64,000 nt of DNA from Albula goreensis (Eukaryota > Chordata > Actinopteri > Albuliformes > Albulidae). This document shows positions 61,101 through 64,000 of this stretch, piece after piece. The position numbers and the translations under genes are program-made. The stretch covers positions 14,798,218 to 14,862,217 of the forward strand of contig CM040744.1 in NCBI GenBank assembly GCA_022829145.1, read 5' to 3'. The notes beneath the pieces were generated by a model. The model made no database searches and had not been told where the DNA came from. It saw only the letters and a program-made list of their open reading frames with translations. Every line of letters starts with the position of its first letter. Position 1 is the first letter of the stretch.

Positions 61101-64000
61101 GTATACAGGGTGATGCAGAGGAAACCAGCGTTATTCATGGAGGAAGAGAAGGAGTGAGGACAGTGAACAGAGTTTGCCTCATCTCATCACTTAACAGAAG
61201 TTCTTACTGTCAACCAGAAACCCACCAGCAGAAGTTTAAGCAGCAGTTTTCTCAGTGCAAAAGGTGGATGTCAGCTAATGATTTCTTAGCCAATCCCAGG
61301 GACAATGCACCTATGGGACAGAGGCCTATAGTTGTGACTGGGCTGTTTAATTTTGGACTAAAAATGGGGGTCGACTTCTTATTAAAAACAATTATCCTTG
61401 TTGCCACAGACGCCCACAGCCACAGGTGCTACCTGAGTGCCTTCTGTCCCGCTCTCAAATGTCAGCCTTCTCTTCGCATGACATTCAGAGATTAGCAGCT
61501 AATATTAATCACGCAGCACAGACATGCAAAACAAGGTGCCCCATTCATGGGATGCCCACTGAACCTTCACCGCTGACAGGTGAGTCCACATTAACCAGCA
61601 TGGTTCACCTACATGAGGGGCCTCAACATCCTTTTATTACCCAGCAGTCTCCATTTAAAGGCATGTGGCAGCCATTAACGTAGAATTATGGACAGAGAAT
61701 ACACATTCCAATGTCATAAGAAGGTCAACGTCCAACCAGCAATAATACGGTGCAACACTTTGTATGAATTAAGTACGGTATATATCCTGGGTCTTAAAGG
61801 GCTTCATGAATACTAATCTGAAATTAGTTTGTTTACTTGATATCTTAGATTGGTCACTAGTTAGGACGCACATGGCAGCTTCTGCCACTCTTAACATTTG
61901 GTCGTCAACCTCGTTTGTGGTGTGAAGTGTGACACTCTTTCTTTAGCGGTCTTTTATGTTGCCTGTTTTGGCTTCTCCTGCCCCCCAAATTCCCATGCCT
62001 GTTGTTTCCTGTGTGAGAAAAGAATACAGTAAGCATTCTTCACAAGAAAAGACAATGTGTGAAAAAATGAGCATGTTTTTTTTTTTATTTACTAGTACAA
62101 TCCCATTAATGAGTTGTCTCTGTGATGATGAATGTAAGTGAAGTTTAGGCTCTTCTCTCCTTTACTTTCATCTGCCATGAGCTTTTAACTATCATGAGCA
62201 AGGACCCCCAGTTTCTACTTCTCTGGCCTTCAGCTAAATCAAAAAAAATGATGAAAAGCCACAGCACCTGCACTCCACTGATACTTTAGGCTAATCTACT
62301 TTGTCATAGCTAGCTCTGCTCAATGAAGATGAGCACTTCAGGGTGCAGATTAAAAACCTCCATCATTATGCACTCTAGTGGATTGATCATCCTGCCAAAA
62401 ACACTTAAGCCAGACCTTCTTTCAAATATTATGCACATATTGGCTGCACAGTAAAGTTCACTTCAGCCACCACAAAAATGCTACGTAAACGAAACTAATC
62501 AAAGGCTACAAGTAAGAGTAAATGTTGATCCAGTGTCATATCAAGAGATTTTTCAATTATTCTTGGTTTTGGCCAGTAAACAGAATCTTGGTTTTTCTTC
62601 TCCTTGTTTTTACTTTTGGAGAGGCAATGATTGTGCTATATGTCATCCTGGACACTTCACCTGTGAATACAGCCATACTTGACTAAATGAACCCATGTTA
62701 CAGACTAAATGTATTCAAAGATACGCACAAGGACGTTTTTTTTTTTTTTACCGGCGTTACTGTGGACAGAAAAATAGTCAATGATGCTCAAAACAGCCAT
62801 AATGACCTACAGTTTGCAAATTCACCAGGATATACAACATAACACAACATTTCTGCAAACAGACACCTGACATGCTGACCGCCTCACTGTTAAGGGACCT
62901 GAGGGTGACTGCGGCTCCGTCACAAGCTTACTTGGAAGGGATGAATTCAGGGAGCTTGATGGTGCACAAACTGGTTTTGCGGGATTGCGCACACGGCTGT
63001 AAATAGGTTCACATGCCATCGTCAGCCACATGACCAGGGCCGTTTTCCCCTCAGAGGGGATCCAGTGATGTGAGGAGCACGTCACGTCAGCAAGCCAATC
63101 GACACGGACACCCGTTGCCAAGGTGAACCCCCCTCCTTTTATTTGTGAAAACAGAAACCTGAGATGGCCATTATCAGGAGCGCCTGAACACGGCCTAAAA
63201 AAGCAGGCACTAAACTGGGAACGCAAGACGCAATCCTGTGCTGCGCTTAACAGCTAGAACTGTGCAGAGCCTCTGTGACTACAGAGATGCTTTTAAAGTG
63301 TGAACAGTGTTGAACCACTCTAAAATATAGTATGAACCCTGAAAATAACCTTGCAGGGGACAGGAGGCTTATGCGATTGTGTGCACAGGGTTTATATTGT
63401 TACATCTGTTACAAGCAAACAATACATAAGGGATGAAATATTAGTACCAAAACACTGGTAAAATAAAATACAAAAAGAGAAGTTAAGGTCATCAAAATGG
63501 AATGTAGACAGCATGTCTCACCTCAAGATTAAAGAGCAGCGTCACTGACCATCAAAACAAAAGTACTGCTTTGCGGCTAAGATTCTTGGCTGGGCCAAGA
63601 TAACAATCAGCAAAACTGCAAGCCCTCCTGTTTCCAGGTTGACTTGGCTGAAAACTGCATAATGACACCTCCAATTGAAATTATTGCACAGTGGTATAAA
63701 ATATGATCCTCTGACTGGAAGCAGGGACCTTCCAAGTGCCATCTCGGATCGGTGAACTGAGTTTAGGAGGCACAAGCCTTCCAGCCCAAAGAGGTGACAC
63801 CTAGATGACACTAGTTTCTTGTTTTGGGGCTCTCCCATAAGCCCTCCATGCCAGAGAAAGCTTTCACTAGTGACTATGAGATCAGCTGTCTTGTTCAGAA
63901 GCCTAAGTGCAAACAGAGGAAAGTAACCAGAACAGAAACCAACTGGTTTGATGTTTTAGTGGAGAATAACAGTCACTCTCATCCTGTTTGAAAGAGGACA
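58167..64000. other. 5' intron or upstream DNA of kank1, far part
   Basis: Non-coding, with a G12 run at 60089-60100 and a CpG-retaining block at 62880-63240. I see no gene and no exon of the usual upstream neighbour DOCK8. Confidence 0.55.

Overview
The window is vertebrate genomic DNA, most likely from a ray-finned fish. It has long introns, many (CA)n/(GT)n and (CT)n/(GA)n microsatellites, and a single multi-exon gene on the minus strand. That gene is kank1, encoding KN motif and ankyrin repeat domains protein 1. I identified it by comparing the exon translations with my memory of human KANK1: the KN motif, the coiled coils, the conserved KSIMKKKDG...[11 protein letters not shown] segment, the ankyrin repeats and the C-terminal GTPRLGRKTSPSP tail all match in order. 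I cannot tell whether it is the a or b teleost paralogue, or name the species.

Layout, in transcription order from high to low coordinates. 42929-64000 is upstream or 5' intronic DNA with two weak candidate 5' exons (58063-58166 and about 46917-47040). 42806-42928 is the exon carrying the real start codon, which encodes only 12 residues and part of a 13th. 32564-42805 is a 10.2 kb intron that holds a CpG-rich candidate alternative first exon at about 34147-34345. 29878-32563 is the giant exon with the KN motif and coiled coils. Nine smaller exons between 26534 and 19527 encode the linker, the acidic segment and the ankyrin repeats. The 3' UTR runs to about 18380. Positions 1-18379 are non-coding 3' flank with several CpG-rich or conserved-looking blocks and no gene I can recognise.

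All splice junctions agree in phase. The 11 coding segments total 4000 nt, which is one base too many. The extra base maps to a run of seven A (31408-31414 on the coding strand), where the reading frame breaks. Read literally, the gene is truncated at 398 residues. Without the extra base it is 1332 residues, close to the 1352 of human KANK1. About 930 further codons stay open and conserved after the break, so an assembly indel or a very recent allele is more likely than an old pseudogene.

The most interesting regulatory inference is the exon ending at 34147. It has a strong donor and is CpG-rich with CCAAT boxes. An in-frame stop lies just before the splice, so its transcripts could not encode the KN motif. 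The next in-frame methionine is residue 159, the same position at which the human short isoform (KANK-S, lacking residues 1-158) begins.

I found no transposon, RNA gene, CRISPR array or other gene that I could support. Statements about conservation rest on recalled family sequence, not on a search.
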